DNA of 64,000 nt from Halobacteriovorax sp. HLS (GCF_004006665.1 NZ_QOCL01000014.1:124001-188000), one strand, 5' to 3'; counted from the stretch's first letter, positions 16,373 through 25,663 are shown. Numbers and translations: made by a program. The notes: generated from the sequence alone by a model not told the origin.

Positions 16373-17729
16373 TAAACCCTTTCCAGAAAGTTAGAAAAAT
16401 TATTTTGATATCTAGCCAAAAGCTCCAGTTTTTAATGTAGTAAAGGTCACATTCGATTCTCTTTTCAAGAGAAGTATCTCCTCTCCATCCATTGACCTGG
16501 GCCCAGCCAGTTATTCCTGGCATCATCTTATGCTTAAGCATGTAGGCAGGTATTTCTTTTCTAAATTTTTCTACGAACACTGGTCGTTCAGGTCTAGGAC
16601 CAACCAAGCTCATTTGTCCAACTATTACGTTCCAAAGCTGAGGGAGTTCATCAATACTCGTTTTTCTAATAAAACTTCCTACTTTGGTTTTTCTTGGATC
16701 ATCTTTGGAAGACCAGGTTGTTTTGTCTTCATTATTAACGGCAACCCTCATAGATCTAAACTTCCACATTTTAAATTTTCTTCCATTGAGGCCTATTCTT
16801 TCTTGTCCATAAAAAATTGGACCAGCAGAAGAGATCTTTACAGCGAATGCAATGATAAGTAGTAATGGTGATATAATGACAATGCCAATACTACATAGAA
16901 CTGTATCAAATATTCTTTTCGTAAAATGATCTAAAGAAGAGAAGGTTGGTTGATTGACTGTGATGAGGGGGATCCCTGCAAAATCCTCGATTTGATGACC
17001 AACAAAAGAATATGTCATATCAGACAGAACTTGAATAGGAACTATATCATTGTAATTTTCTTTTAAGAATACTTCTGTTTTGTAAGACATCTCACCTGAG
17101 TACCCTATTACAACGACGTCTGGACGAAGCTCTTCGAGAGCTGTTGAGTATGTTGAATTAATGGATTTTATAGAAAATTTACTGGCCTGGTCTTCATCGT
17201 CAATCCATCCGATAAAATTTAGTCCTGAGTCTTTGTATTTGCGGGCCATCTCTATATAGTTTTCAATTTGTTTGCCATTTCCAACGAGCAGGATATGGCG
17301 AAGATTTTTGCCTTTTTGACGTAACCTTCTTAAAAAATTTCTGAGAATTATTCTATTTAAAGTGAGCAAAAATGTTGAAATGAGAAAGTATATAAGTAAG
17401 TGGGTTCTAGATAGCCTTTCAGGAAATAGGAAGTAAATAGTTAAAACAAGTGCCAGAAAAGATGCAAAGTTTGCTTTGAAGATAGATAGAATTTCAAATA
17501 GTCTTGAGTTAAATCTTTGAGAGTTATAAAGTTTATTTTTATTAAGAAAATAAATACTAAGAATCACTAAAAAAATTGAAATCTTTGCAAATAGGATTTC
17601 TAGGCCTTGTTGCGCACCTCCTAGATATTTAAATCTAATCTGATAGGCGAGAAACCATGAGGTTAATATGATAATAAAATCTATTAATTTCTGAAAATTA
17701 GAAAAACTTTTTTCATTTTGTTTAAGCAT
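16353..17729 (-). CDS. wcaJ: Undecaprenyl-phosphate sugar phosphotransferase (WcaJ/WbaP-type)
   Basis: Initiates glycan assembly by transferring a sugar-1-phosphate from a UDP-sugar to undecaprenyl phosphate at the inner membrane. Residues about 1-120 form four or five membrane helices, followed by a CoA-binding-like Rossmann region (HILLVGNGKQIENYIEMA). The catalytic bacterial sugar transferase domain begins with a membrane segment near residue 270 and holds KFRSM, SIDELPQLWNV, MSLVGPRPE, GITGWAQVNGWRGDT and DLYYIKNWS. Its 458 residues match the family. The gene probably has a leaderless mRNA. Glucose-1-phosphate is the commonest substrate, but others are possible. Confidence 0.92.
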   Translation of the reverse strand: MLKQNEKSFSNFQKLIDFIIILTSWFLAYQIRFKYLGGAQQGLEILFAKISIFLVILSIYFLNKNKLYNSQRFNSRLFEILSIFKANFASFLALVLTIYFLFPERLSRTHLLIYFLISTFLLTLNRIILRNFLRRLRQKGKNLRHILLVGNGKQIENYIEMARKYKDSGLNFIGWIDDEDQASKFSIKSINSTYSTALEELRPDVVVIGYSGEMSYKTEVFLKENYNDIVPIQVLSDMTYSFVGHQIEDFAGIPLITVNQPTFSSLDHFTKRIFDTVLCSIGIVIISPLLLIIAFAVKISSAGPIFYGQERIGLNGRKFKMWKFRSMRVAVNNEDKTTWSSKDDPRKTKVGSFIRKTSIDELPQLWNVIVGQMSLVGPRPERPVFVEKFRKEIPAYMLKHKMMPGITGWAQVNGWRGDTSLEKRIECDLYYIKNWSFWLDIKIIFLTFWKGFINKNAY

Positions 17730-17735
17730 AGATTG

Positions 17736-17764
17736 ACTATAGCACTAAGAGTGAGTTTTATTAA
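17736..17764 (-). promoter_or_regulatory. Extended -10 promoter giving an apparently leaderless mRNA
   Basis: Read on the minus strand: TTAATA (17764-17759), 17-base spacer, extended -10 TGC-TATAGT (TATAGT at 17741-17736), six bases, then ATG at 17729. This is the same -10 and the same six-base gap as before the gene at 1531. Confidence 0.5.
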
Positions 17765-17881
17765 TAATGAATCCTTTATATTTTTAAGTCGTGCTGCAGC
17801 AAATTTTGCAAAATGATATAAGTATTTTGTTTAGAAGTGGTATTTCTTCATATATACTGCCTTCATATTCGGGGAGGTTTC

Positions 17882-18718
17882 ATGAGTTATCAAAAAGAAC
17901 AGATGGTTGATTTGATATTAGATAAGTTAACAGAGAAATTTGACTCTTTGCGAGAGCAATATTTCCAAGAAAATGATGTAACTAAAACAAAGTTTTTTTA
18001 TGTTGATGACCTACTTCCTGTTGATCTTGCTGAAAAGATATTTCTCGCCTTTCCTGAAAAATCTGAAAAATGGAGAAGGCTGACTTCATTTCGAGAGAAT
18101 AAGTGTACTTCAAAAAGTTTTGACGATTTTGATAGTATTCTGAGAGATATTACTTTTGCCTTTCAAGATAATTCAGTCATTCAAATGATTGAGAAAATTA
18201 CAGAAATTCCTAATTTATGTGGAGATGACACTCTTTATGCGGGTGGATTAAGCATGATGAGTGAGGGGCACTTTTTAAACCCTCATATTGATAACTCCCA
18301 TAATCAAGATAGAACCTTATATAGAAGGGCCAATCTATTATTCTATGTAACTCCTGAGTGGAAGCTCGAAAATGGAGGAAATATTGAATTATGGAATACA
18401 GATGTTTCTAAAAACCTTACTATTGAAAGCAAGTTTAATAGATTAGTAGTTATGGAAACTAATGATAAGTCATGGCACTCTGTCTCTAAAGTTGTTGCAC
18501 AAGGCAGAAGGTGTTGCGTTTCAAACTATTATTTCTCAGAAACCTCTCCCAAGCAGAAGGACTACTTCCATATAACTGCCTTCAATGGCAGACCAACGGA
18601 AAAGCTTAAAAGACTTCAGTGTTTTGCAGATAACTTATTAAGAACCTCTGTAAGGAAAGTTTTAAAGAAAGGAATAGGAAAAAAAGACTTGTACAAGAGT
18701 GATGATAAACAAGTTTAG
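17882..18718 (+). CDS. 2OG-Fe(II) oxygenase-like protein
   Basis: Predicted iron- and 2-oxoglutarate-dependent dioxygenase, likely hydroxylating a sugar, lipid or protein. The double-stranded beta-helix shows an iron-site HID (NPHIDNSH), a distal histidine in KSWHSVSKV and a 2OG-binding arginine in the following RRCCVSNYYF strand. The frame extends to a GTG at 17837, but ATG 17882 follows GGGGAGG with a 4-base gap, giving 278 residues. It leads the 17882-24565 operon of epimerases and glycosyltransferase, so a sugar-modifying role is plausible but not shown. Confidence 0.78.
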   Translation: MSYQKEQMVDLILDKLTEKFDSLREQYFQENDVTKTKFFYVDDLLPVDLAEKIFLAFPEKSEKWRRLTSFRENKCTSKSFDDFDSILRDITFAFQDNSVIQMIEKITEIPNLCGDDTLYAGGLSMMSEGHFLNPHIDNSHNQDRTLYRRANLLFYVTPEWKLENGGNIELWNTDVSKNLTIESKFNRLVVMETNDKSWHSVSKVVAQGRRCCVSNYYFSETSPKQKDYFHITAFNGRPTEKLKRLQCFADNLLRTSVRKVLKKGIGKKDLYKSDDKQV

Positions 18719-18732
18719 CTGGAGACTTAATC

Positions 18733-19653
18733 GTGCTTAAAGTTTTAATTACAGGTGCTACAGGCTTTGTAGGAAGTAGCTTAGCAGACTATTTTCAATC
18801 TTGTGGTGATCAAGTTAGATACACCACAAGGAACAAAAAGCTTCCATATGGTGATTTTATTGAAATTGGAGATCTCTCTTCTGATGATTTTTGGAGAGAA
18901 GCAGTTGGAGACTCAAATATAATTATTCATTGTATGGCACGAGTTCATGTTATGAATGATGTTGCCTCGAACCCATACGAAGAATTTAAAAAAATTAATT
19001 TTGATGCAACTATGGCCTTAGCGAGGGCTGCAAAAGAGCATAATGTTGCAAAGTTTGTTTTTATAAGTACTGTTGGCGTTTATGGAAATAAGGGGCTATC
19101 TATTTCTGAGGATGATCCTATTAATCCTAATGGAGACTATGCACAAACAAAGTATGAAGCTGAGACAGCTTTAATTGAGTTATTTCGAGATACTAGTACA
19201 GACTTAATCATACTGAGACCTCCGCTTATTTATGGAAAGAATGCGCCTGGTAACTTCAAGAGTTTAGAAAAAGTAATCTCAAAACACATACCTCTACCGC
19301 TAGGATTAATTAATAATAAGCGTAGTTTTCTGTATGTTGAAAACTTAGTTTGGGCCATTGATAAAATGGTTCGAAGCACTAATAGATTTAATGGGGTGTA
19401 TAATATTTCTGACAATGAGGTGGTTTCCACCTCAGACTTCTTAAAAGGTATTGCGAAGAACTTTAAGCTTTCATTTATTTTACCATTTCCAATTTTCCTA
19501 TTAAAGATCTTAGGTCAGGTTACAGGAAAGTCTAAAGCGATAAATAAGTTAACTGATGATCTTTCTTTTGATGCTAGCCGTTTATATGGTGCGATTGGTC
19601 AAGAACCACCCTATAAAATGACTGAAGCCCTGTCTCGAACTTTCGGTAGATAG
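18733..19653 (+). CDS. NAD-dependent epimerase/4-ketoreductase (extended SDR, WbpV-like)
   Basis: Extended SDR acting on a nucleotide sugar. The Rossmann motif GATGFVG lies at residues 8-14; CMARVHVMND is a segment I associate with WbpV/WreQ-type enzymes that reduce UDP-4-keto-6-deoxy-GlcNAc to UDP-QuiNAc; STVGVYG and the catalytic YAQTK Tyr-Lys pair follow. It has 306 residues. The start is GTG at 18733, 7 bases after GGAG. It sits in the same operon as the 2OG oxygenase and two paired epimerases. UDP-glucose 4-epimerase activity is an alternative. Confidence 0.75.
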   Translation: MLKVLITGATGFVGSSLADYFQSCGDQVRYTTRNKKLPYGDFIEIGDLSSDDFWREAVGDSNIIIHCMARVHVMNDVASNPYEEFKKINFDATMALARAAKEHNVAKFVFISTVGVYGNKGLSISEDDPINPNGDYAQTKYEAETALIELFRDTSTDLIILRPPLIYGKNAPGNFKSLEKVISKHIPLPLGLINNKRSFLYVENLVWAIDKMVRSTNRFNGVYNISDNEVVSTSDFLKGIAKNFKLSFILPFPIFLLKILGQVTGKSKAINKLTDDLSFDASRLYGAIGQEPPYKMTEALSRTFGR

Positions 19654-19740
19654 TGAGAATTGGTTTATTTGAAAGGGCCCTCTTTCTTTACATAATGGCC
19701 TGAAATATGTAGCTTTAAATGAAAAAAATTGGAGTAAATT

Positions 19741-20808
19741 ATTAAAATATTAATAACTGGTGGAGCCGGATTTGTTGGTTCTAATTTAGGTCTATCTATT
19801 AAAAAGGATTACCCAGAATATGAGGTAACTGCTTTTGATAACTTAAAACGTCGAGGCTCTGAGATCCAGCTACATAAATTAATTGAAAATGGAATTAATT
19901 TCGTACATGGAGATATTCGAACAAGAGAAGATTTATTTTCTTTAGAGCAGGATTTTGATCTTATGATTGAAGCCTCTGCAGAGCCAAGTGTCCATGCTGG
20001 ATCTGATGGTAGTCCAGATTATTTAATTCAAACAAATCTCTTTGGAACTGTAAACTGCTTAGAATTTGCTCGTAAACATTGTAGAGGAATGATCTTTCTT
20101 TCAACTTCAAGAGTATATTCGATAAGTGACCTTGTTAATATTCCCTTAACTAAGAATGGAACCAGATTGAGCCTTGAAGAAACGGAAAGATTAGTTGGAC
20201 TTTCTGAAGAAGGTATTTCAGAAGAATTTAATATTTTAAATTATAGGTCACTGTATGGGGCGACTAAGCTTTCGTCAGAATTACTGATCCAAGAGTATGC
20301 TCAAACATATGACTTAAATGTGGTTATTAATAGATGTGGAGTTATTGCAGGACCTGGACAGTGGGGAAAGGTTGATCAGGGTGTATTTACGCTATGGGTA
20401 GCAAATCATTTTTTTAAAAAGTCTCTTCGATATACAGGATTTGGAGGAGAGGGGTTACAAGTAAGGGATTTATTACATCCGTCGGACCTCTATGAGGCTG
20501 TGGTTGCTCAGTGGGGAAGTTTGGATAAATTTAAGGGCCAGGTCTTTAACTTAGGTGGGGGAAACCTTTGTTCAACTTCATTGTTAGAATTGACTAAAGT
20601 TTGTGAAGAAGTGACAGGTAACAAAATAGAGATTTCAAGTGTCGCAGAAACAGCGGCCAATGATATTCCTTGGTATGTAACAGATAATACGAAATTTAAA
20701 ACTGCCTTTAATTGGGAAGTTAAAAAAAATGTCAAAGATATAGTAGAAGATATTTATAACTGGCTTAAATCGAATGAAAAAGATGTAGCCAAAATTTTTA
20801 ATAGCTAG
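19741..20808 (+). CDS. CDP-paratose 2-epimerase-like SDR with an ATT start codon
   Basis: Full-length extended SDR (355 residues) related to CDP-paratose/CDP-tyvelose 2-epimerase: the NAD motif GGAGFVGSN, STSRVYS with YGATK, and the distinctive GPGQWGKVDQGVFTLWV and GLQVRDLLHPSDL segments. The reading frame is closed upstream by TAA at 19735-19737 and contains no ATG, GTG or TTG before residue 75. Codons are ATT-ATT-AAA-ATA-TTA-ATA-ACT, with TTGGAG ending 6 bases before the second ATT, exactly where ATG is expected. Translation therefore seems to start at ATT; otherwise the gene is disabled. The ATG at 19963 would delete the whole NAD-binding fold. The next gene is a paralogue of equal length. 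Confidence 0.78.
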   Translation: MKILITGGAGFVGSNLGLSIKKDYPEYEVTAFDNLKRRGSEIQLHKLIENGINFVHGDIRTREDLFSLEQDFDLMIEASAEPSVHAGSDGSPDYLIQTNLFGTVNCLEFARKHCRGMIFLSTSRVYSISDLVNIPLTKNGTRLSLEETERLVGLSEEGISEEFNILNYRSLYGATKLSSELLIQEYAQTYDLNVVINRCGVIAGPGQWGKVDQGVFTLWVANHFFKKSLRYTGFGGEGLQVRDLLHPSDLYEAVVAQWGSLDKFKGQVFNLGGGNLCSTSLLELTKVCEEVTGNKIEISSVAETAANDIPWYVTDNTKFKTAFNWEVKKNVKDIVEDIYNWLKSNEKDVAKIFNS

Positions 20809-20816
20809 GGTAATAA

Positions 20817-21884
20817 ATGGAAATTGCAATCGTAACAGGTAGTTCAGGTCTAATCGGGAGTGAAGCGGTTAAGTTCTTTCATGAAAAAGGAATGAAAGTT
20901 ATTGGTATCGATAATAATATGCGAGAGTACTTTTTCGGTGCTGAGGGATCTTCTGAGTGGAACAAAGCGCAGCTATTAGAAAAATACCCTAACTTTGAAC
21001 ATCATAATATCGATATAAGAAATCAAGATGAAATTTTTGAATTGTTTAAGAAAAACAGCGCTGAAATAGGTCTCGTTGTCCACACTGCTGCACAACCGTC
21101 ACATGATTGGGCGGCAAAAGAGCCTTTTACTGATTTTTCTATTAATGCGAATGGAACTTTGAACCTTCTTGAAGCCACTAGAACTTTTTGTAAGGACGCG
21201 CCTTTTATTTTTACTAGTACTAACAAGGTCTATGGAGACACACCTAATAGACTTCCTTTGGTTGAAACTGAAAGTCGTTGGGAGTTATCTGCTGAGCATC
21301 ATTGGTCAGAATTTGGTATTGATGAAAGTATGAGTATCGATAATTCAATGCATAGTCTGTTTGGTGCTTCTAAGGTTGCTGCAGATGTTTTAGTTCAAGA
21401 GTATGGGCGATATTTTGAAATGAATACAGCTTCTTTTAGGGGAGGGTGCTTAACTGGTCCTAGTCATTCTGGAGCTAAGTTACATGGTTTTCTTTCATAT
21501 TTAGTCAAATGTGCAATAACAGATCAGCCATATACAATCTTTGGTTATAAAGGGAAACAAGTTCGCGATAATATTCATTCAAGTGATCTTATTAATGCTT
21601 TTTGGGAGTTTTATCAAGCTCCTCGTAAAGGTGAAATCTATAATATTGGTGGAAGTCGACACAGTAGTTGCTCTGTCTTAGAGGCGATAGATATTATTAA
21701 GAAACTATCTGGAAAAGAGCTGACTTACACACTATCAGATGACGCTAGAGCTGGTGATCATCAGTGGTGGATAAGTGACGTGAGAAAATTTCAAGAGCAT
21801 TATCCTAATTGGAAGTATGAGTACGATATAACGAGAATAATAAAAGAGATCATCGATGCAACACAAGAACGTTTTGAAAAGTAA
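20817..21884 (+). CDS. NAD-dependent epimerase, CDP-tyvelose epimerase-like
   Basis: Second member of the same SDR branch, also 355 residues. It shows GSSGLIGSE near the N-terminus, [24 protein letters not shown], the catalytic FGASK region, and the insertion around residues 140-180 typical of CDP-paratose 2-epimerase relatives. An AGGGT lies 7 bases before the ATG. It starts 9 bases after the ATT-start paralogue and overlaps the following GT2 gene by 29 bases. A pair acting on successive intermediates, or as a heteromer, is possible. Substrate is not certain. Confidence 0.82.
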   Translation: MEIAIVTGSSGLIGSEAVKFFHEKGMKVIGIDNNMREYFFGAEGSSEWNKAQLLEKYPNFEHHNIDIRNQDEIFELFKKNSAEIGLVVHTAAQPSHDWAAKEPFTDFSINANGTLNLLEATRTFCKDAPFIFTSTNKVYGDTPNRLPLVETESRWELSAEHHWSEFGIDESMSIDNSMHSLFGASKVAADVLVQEYGRYFEMNTASFRGGCLTGPSHSGAKLHGFLSYLVKCAITDQPYTIFGYKGKQVRDNIHSSDLINAFWEFYQAPRKGEIYNIGGSRHSSCSVLEAIDIIKKLSGKELTYTLSDDARAGDHQWWISDVRKFQEHYPNWKYEYDITRIIKEIIDATQERFEK

Positions 21885-22632
21885 TCCCAGTCTCTCAATT
21901 GTAATACCAGCACATAATGAAGAGGGTGGTATTACAAGAACTGTAGAGGGATTAATTAGTGAACTTAGAGAGCACAAAGTTCCATTCGATATTCTTGTTG
22001 TTAACGATAATAGTTCTGACAATACCGAAGATATTTTAAAGACACTTGGGCAGAAATACCCTGAAGTCTCATATGTTAATAATATTCCTCCAAATGGGTT
22101 TGGGTTTGCAGTTAGAAGAGGTCTCCAGTCGTTTAAAGGTGACGCTGTTGCTATAGTTATGGCCGATGGTTCAGACGCTCCTGGAGATGTTAAAAACTTC
22201 TACTTTGAGCTTTGTAAAGGTTACGAATGCGTGTTTGGTTCTAGGTTTATAAGAGGTGGAAAAGTTATTGACTATCCTTCACATAAGCTTTTCTTGAATA
22301 GGCTTTTTAATTTCTTTATAAGAATATTATTCGGACTGAGATATAATGATGTAACTAATGCATTTAAAATATATAGAAAAGAGGTTATCCAAGGACTTCA
22401 TCCTATATTGAGCCATCACTTTAACCTTACTGTCGAATTACCGCTAAAGGCAATTGTTAGAGGATATTCCTATTCAGTCGTTCCAAACTCTTGGACAAAT
22501 AGGGTGGAAGGCGTTTCCAAATTAAAAATTAAAGAGATGGGAAGCCGATACTTATTTATAGTTTTCTATTGCTTTGTTGAAAAATGGTTATCTCGTGGAG
22601 ATTACCATAAAGAAAAAATCACTATATCATAA
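21856..22632 (+). CDS. GT2 glycosyltransferase, polyprenyl-phosphate sugar synthase-like
   Basis: Cytoplasmic-face GT-A enzyme resembling dolichol-phosphate mannose or undecaprenyl-phosphate sugar synthases. Motifs are [28 protein letters not shown] and [10 protein letters not shown] (the metal-binding DxD-like site); the later GSRFIRGG and [12 protein letters not shown] are typical. It has 258 residues and no clear C-terminal membrane anchor. It overlaps the upstream epimerase by 29 bases and precedes a large membrane protein that could use the lipid-linked sugar as donor. That pairing with a GT-C-like protein is a common arrangement. Confidence 0.85.
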   Translation: MQHKNVLKSNPSLSIVIPAHNEEGGITRTVEGLISELREHKVPFDILVVNDNSSDNTEDILKTLGQKYPEVSYVNNIPPNGFGFAVRRGLQSFKGDAVAIVMADGSDAPGDVKNFYFELCKGYECVFGSRFIRGGKVIDYPSHKLFLNRLFNFFIRILFGLRYNDVTNAFKIYRKEVIQGLHPILSHHFNLTVELPLKAIVRGYSYSVVPNSWTNRVEGVSKLKIKEMGSRYLFIVFYCFVEKWLSRGDYHKEKITIS

Positions 22633-22651
22633 ATAACTTAGAGGTCATTTA

Positions 22652-24565
22652 ATGCTTAATAAATTTGAAATATCTTTAAAGGGTGTTCTGATTACATTCA
22701 TTTGTAGTGCGATCGTTTTATTTGGAGGCTTCTTATCTCTTCAAAACCCCTCGGGAACGATGTTTACAAGAGTAGATGTAAGCTCTAGCGAGCCAATACA
22801 AGTTTGGAGGAAGTCTGTTAAGGATAATACTCATGAATTTTTGAGAGAGCCATCTGAGGAGAATACTTACTTCTCCGATAATTCTATCTCGAAGATATAC
22901 ATAGGTATTTATGATAATAGCACTGCTGCTAATATAGAATTAAGTTTTGAAGGTAAATCTACAGATAAGATATCTTTAGATACTATTAAAAGTGAATGGA
23001 AAAAAGTAACACTTCCGATGGAAGAGATACGCAGGTCAAGAGCTGAAGAAGATATGGATAAATATCTTGCTGGTGTTAGCTTCTACGAGGCCCCGTCTAG
23101 CTATGGTCATCACTCGATAGCCTCCCTAGTTAAGCCTGCTTTAAACTGGGGCTTCAAATTTGGTGTATTTGAACTTTTTAAATTAACTTTTTACTCTCTG
23201 GTTTTGACTCTTGTATTTGTTTATATTAGAGCAATTACTATCACTGAAAATAGTGAAAAAAAGACTTTCCTCATTCGTTATCTATTTCCAGTTTTAGGTT
23301 TTATTTTTTCTGTGCTTCTAATTTTTAAATATGGCGTAGATATTTTTTGGATGGACGCTCTCGCTTTTCCGTACTTTTTAAAATCTATTGAAGCTGGTGA
23401 AATGAGTTGGCAACTTTTTTGGAATCAACACAATGAGCACCGTATTGTACTCGTTAGGGCCATGTTCTACCTACTTTCTAGATTCAGTAATATCAATATG
23501 CTCGTATTGCCAGTACTAAATCAACTGATGGTTTTAATAGGAGTTATTTACTTTATAAAAAGAACGAATGGTTTGAATGCGGTTGATAAGATAGTGACTT
23601 CTTTAATTATCTCTTTAGCATTTTTCTCTCCTGCAAACATAGAGAATACTATACTGCCTTTTCATGGACAGTGGCATGGAACAGTTTTTGGAATGCTCTT
23701 GGTCGCATCTGTAGTGGGGAATCAGAATTTTTTTATGAAAAGTTTGATTTTTTGGGTAGGCTTCTTTGCTGCTTATGCATCGATGCCTCCATGGGTTTGT
23801 ATTCCAGTTGCTATTTTATTAGGACTCGTGCTTAGACAAACTACTCCTACTTTGGAAAAGATTTCCAAAAATGAAGCTATTCACTTTGTTTCATTTGGAG
23901 TGATTACATTACTTCTGTTTGCTTATTATATGCATGATTGGCAAAGAGTTAGTGTCAGTCCTATTGATGGTATTTATAAAGATCCAATCAAGTTTATCAC
24001 GTTCTTCCTTCAGTTAGCTGGGAATCAGCTTCTGAATGAGAAACTCGCTCTTCTTGGAGGAGTGATAATATGCTCTTTGAGTTTTATGCTGATTTATTTA
24101 AGAAGATTAGGAAAGGTCATCATTCCCGAAACATTAGTTTGCTTAATGATGCTGTCGCTTACTTGGTGTTTTGTAACGGCCGTAGGTAGATCAACAAATG
24201 GATCTGCTATACTTCCGAGATATGTATTTATCAGTACTGGTTTGTGGGCAGCTACTCTAAGCGCCTATTGGATAAATCGGAAAGTATTTTCACGCTTTCT
24301 TTTACCTGCCTTTGTTGTGGCCTCCTTAGGTCTTGTTTCACTTCAATCTCTTAAGGGCTTTTCTGATGGATCTAGGTTCTACAGAATAATAAATAGAGAT
24401 GCGAAACTATTAAAGAAAGCAATGACTACTAAGGACTCTATTCATATACAACATTCAAATATTATTTCCATTTTTGACTTAAAGGGAAATAAGGAGCATA
24501 GAGATCACGTTTATGAGCTCTTTGATTTTCTACAAAGAAAAGGATACTGGACTATTTTGAAATAG
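22652..24565 (+). CDS. Large polytopic membrane protein, GT-C-like, unknown
   Basis: A 637-residue inner-membrane protein. A first helix at about residues 12-32 is followed by a hydrophilic extracytoplasmic domain of about 130 residues, then ten or more helices. The second half contains FWMDALAFPYFLKSIEAGE and WNQHNEHRIVL, with acidic residues in an extracytoplasmic loop after a helix, as in GT-C glycosyltransferases. A GAGG ribosome-binding site precedes the ATG. It is the last gene of the 17882 operon, directly after a polyprenyl-phosphate sugar synthase-like gene, which suggests it transfers that sugar. I do not recognise a named family. Confidence 0.65.
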   Translation: MLNKFEISLKGVLITFICSAIVLFGGFLSLQNPSGTMFTRVDVSSSEPIQVWRKSVKDNTHEFLREPSEENTYFSDNSISKIYIGIYDNSTAANIELSFEGKSTDKISLDTIKSEWKKVTLPMEEIRRSRAEEDMDKYLAGVSFYEAPSSYGHHSIASLVKPALNWGFKFGVFELFKLTFYSLVLTLVFVYIRAITITENSEKKTFLIRYLFPVLGFIFSVLLIFKYGVDIFWMDALAFPYFLKSIEAGEMSWQLFWNQHNEHRIVLVRAMFYLLSRFSNINMLVLPVLNQLMVLIGVIYFIKRTNGLNAVDKIVTSLIISLAFFSPANIENTILPFHGQWHGTVFGMLLVASVVGNQNFFMKSLIFWVGFFAAYASMPPWVCIPVAILLGLVLRQTTPTLEKISKNEAIHFVSFGVITLLLFAYYMHDWQRVSVSPIDGIYKDPIKFITFFLQLAGNQLLNEKLALLGGVIICSLSFMLIYLRRLGKVIIPETLVCLMMLSLTWCFVTAVGRSTNGSAILPRYVFISTGLWAATLSAYWINRKVFSRFLLPAFVVASLGLVSLQSLKGFSDGSRFYRIINRDAKLLKKAMTTKDSIHIQHSNIISIFDLKGNKEHRDHVYELFDFLQRKGYWTILK

Positions 24566-24574
24566 TCTTATTGA

Positions 24575-25492
24575 TTAAGATTTGAACAAGGCATTTACTT
24601 TCTTTTGAATGCCTTGTGTTTCTTTAAGCTTATTAATACCTGATTCAATATTTTCAACAGAGTGTTTAAGAAGATTAGCTACTTTTGAGTTTGATAGCGA
24701 CATATCTTCTGGTCTTTTAATTAGCTGATCAGAAGAGTTATACAAACCTTTTGAGATTAGTTTTTCATCTAAGTGAAACTCTTTAGCAAGTAGCTTTCCA
24801 AAGTCATATTTAGAAATTCTATCGTCTCCGACAACATTATATATGCCTTGGGCATCTTTTTCATATAACTCGAAAATAGTGTCAATAAGAGTATTTACAT
24901 TTATTGGAGTATAAAAGAGGTTGGTGTACATTGTAATAGCTTCATTATTAGTCAAAGCATTGATAATCCAATCCGAAAATGAATTACGATGAAGAGGTCC
25001 CCATCCGTAAAAGTTTGTTCTGATAATAAGAGTGCTATTATTTTCTTTTTTTACAACTTCTTCAGCTTGAACTTTAGATCTAGCATACTCGTTAATGGGC
25101 GATACTTGTGTTTTTTCATTTGATAGTTCGTTTTGACCAGAGAAAAGGTGATCTGACGAAATATGAATAAAGTCAAGTCCGAGTTCATGAGTTACTATTG
25201 CTAAATTTTGTGCGATTAGAACATTTTCCTTATGTGCTTTTTCTGGATATTGTTCACAACCATTAACATTTGTGTATCCAGCTGAGTTTATGACTAATTT
25301 ACATTTGCTTTCACAAAGTGTTTTTCTCACCTGATCTATGTCTGTTAGGTCTATATTCGAAGTTCGAATATTTGGATGGTTGGTAACAAGACTTTTGCTA
25401 CGGTAGCTTGCGATGATCTCGAATGAGTCAAGTTTTGTCGCGAGGATATTAGAGCCTAGTAGGCCAGTCGCACCAGTTAAAAATATTTTCAT
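24575..25492 (-). CDS. RmlD-like NAD(P)-dependent sugar reductase (SDR)
   Basis: SDR of the dTDP-4-dehydrorhamnose reductase family, expected to reduce a 4-keto nucleotide sugar. The N-terminal GATGLLGSN is followed by INSAGYTNVNGCEQ, in place of the usual NAAAYTAVDKAE of RmlD, SSDHLFSGQ and the catalytic YARSK. The 305 residues are usual. It is isolated on the minus strand between two plus operons and no rmlA, rmlB or rmlC lies in the window, so a substrate other than dTDP-rhamnose is plausible. Confidence 0.8.
   Translation of the reverse strand: MKIFLTGATGLLGSNILATKLDSFEIIASYRSKSLVTNHPNIRTSNIDLTDIDQVRKTLCESKCKLVINSAGYTNVNGCEQYPEKAHKENVLIAQNLAIVTHELGLDFIHISSDHLFSGQNELSNEKTQVSPINEYARSKVQAEEVVKKENNSTLIIRTNFYGWGPLHRNSFSDWIINALTNNEAITMYTNLFYTPINVNTLIDTIFELYEKDAQGIYNVVGDDRISKYDFGKLLAKEFHLDEKLISKGLYNSSDQLIKRPEDMSLSNSKVANLLKHSVENIESGINKLKETQGIQKKVNALFKS
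24587..24625 (+). terminator. Terminator for the 17882-24565 operon, inside the convergent gene
   Basis: A perfect 9-bp stem CAAGGCATT/AATGCCTTG (24587-24595 with 24608-24616), 12-base loop, then TGTTTCTTT. It follows the plus-strand stop at 24565 by 21 bases and lies within the last codons of the minus-strand gene. Confidence 0.6.
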
Positions 25493-25529
25493 GAATAGTA
25501 GCTTTTGCGATAAGTCATAGAGACTAAAT

Positions 25530-25556
25530 ACTATACTTAAAGTGTGTAATTTTCAA
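25530..25556 (-). promoter_or_regulatory. Candidate promoter for the RmlD-like gene
   Basis: On the minus strand TTGAAA (25556-25551) and TATAGT (25535-25530) are 15 bases apart; shifting the -35 one base gives CTTGAA with a 16-base spacer. The start codon lies 37 bases downstream of the -10. Confidence 0.4.
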
Positions 25557-25663
25557 GAATTGTAATTAGAAACTATTGGGCGAGTTTCATTGTATGTACT
25601 AGTAATATAGGCTCTAACGTCATATTATAAAGAAGTTAAAAATTAAAATGTTGCGTGGTGTAA

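Noticed and set aside
16530-16862. Open frame of 110 codons on the plus strand
   Set aside because: Lies opposite the conserved catalytic domain of the WcaJ-type enzyme and has no recognisable domain or ribosome site.
17800-17820. TTTTGCAAAA palindrome upstream of the 2OG oxygenase gene
   Set aside because: Short and AT-rich; expected by chance in this composition, with no partner copy.
19671-19690. GGGCCC-centred palindrome flanked by GAAA and TTTC as a terminator
   Set aside because: The stem has no loop and an extra base on one side; it cannot form a good hairpin.
19963-20808. Epimerase read as starting at the ATG at 19963
   Set aside because: This would remove the whole NAD-binding fold, which is intact in the same frame back to 19741.
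21735-22022. Open frame of 95 codons on the minus strand
   Set aside because: Spans the overlap of two well-supported plus-strand genes.
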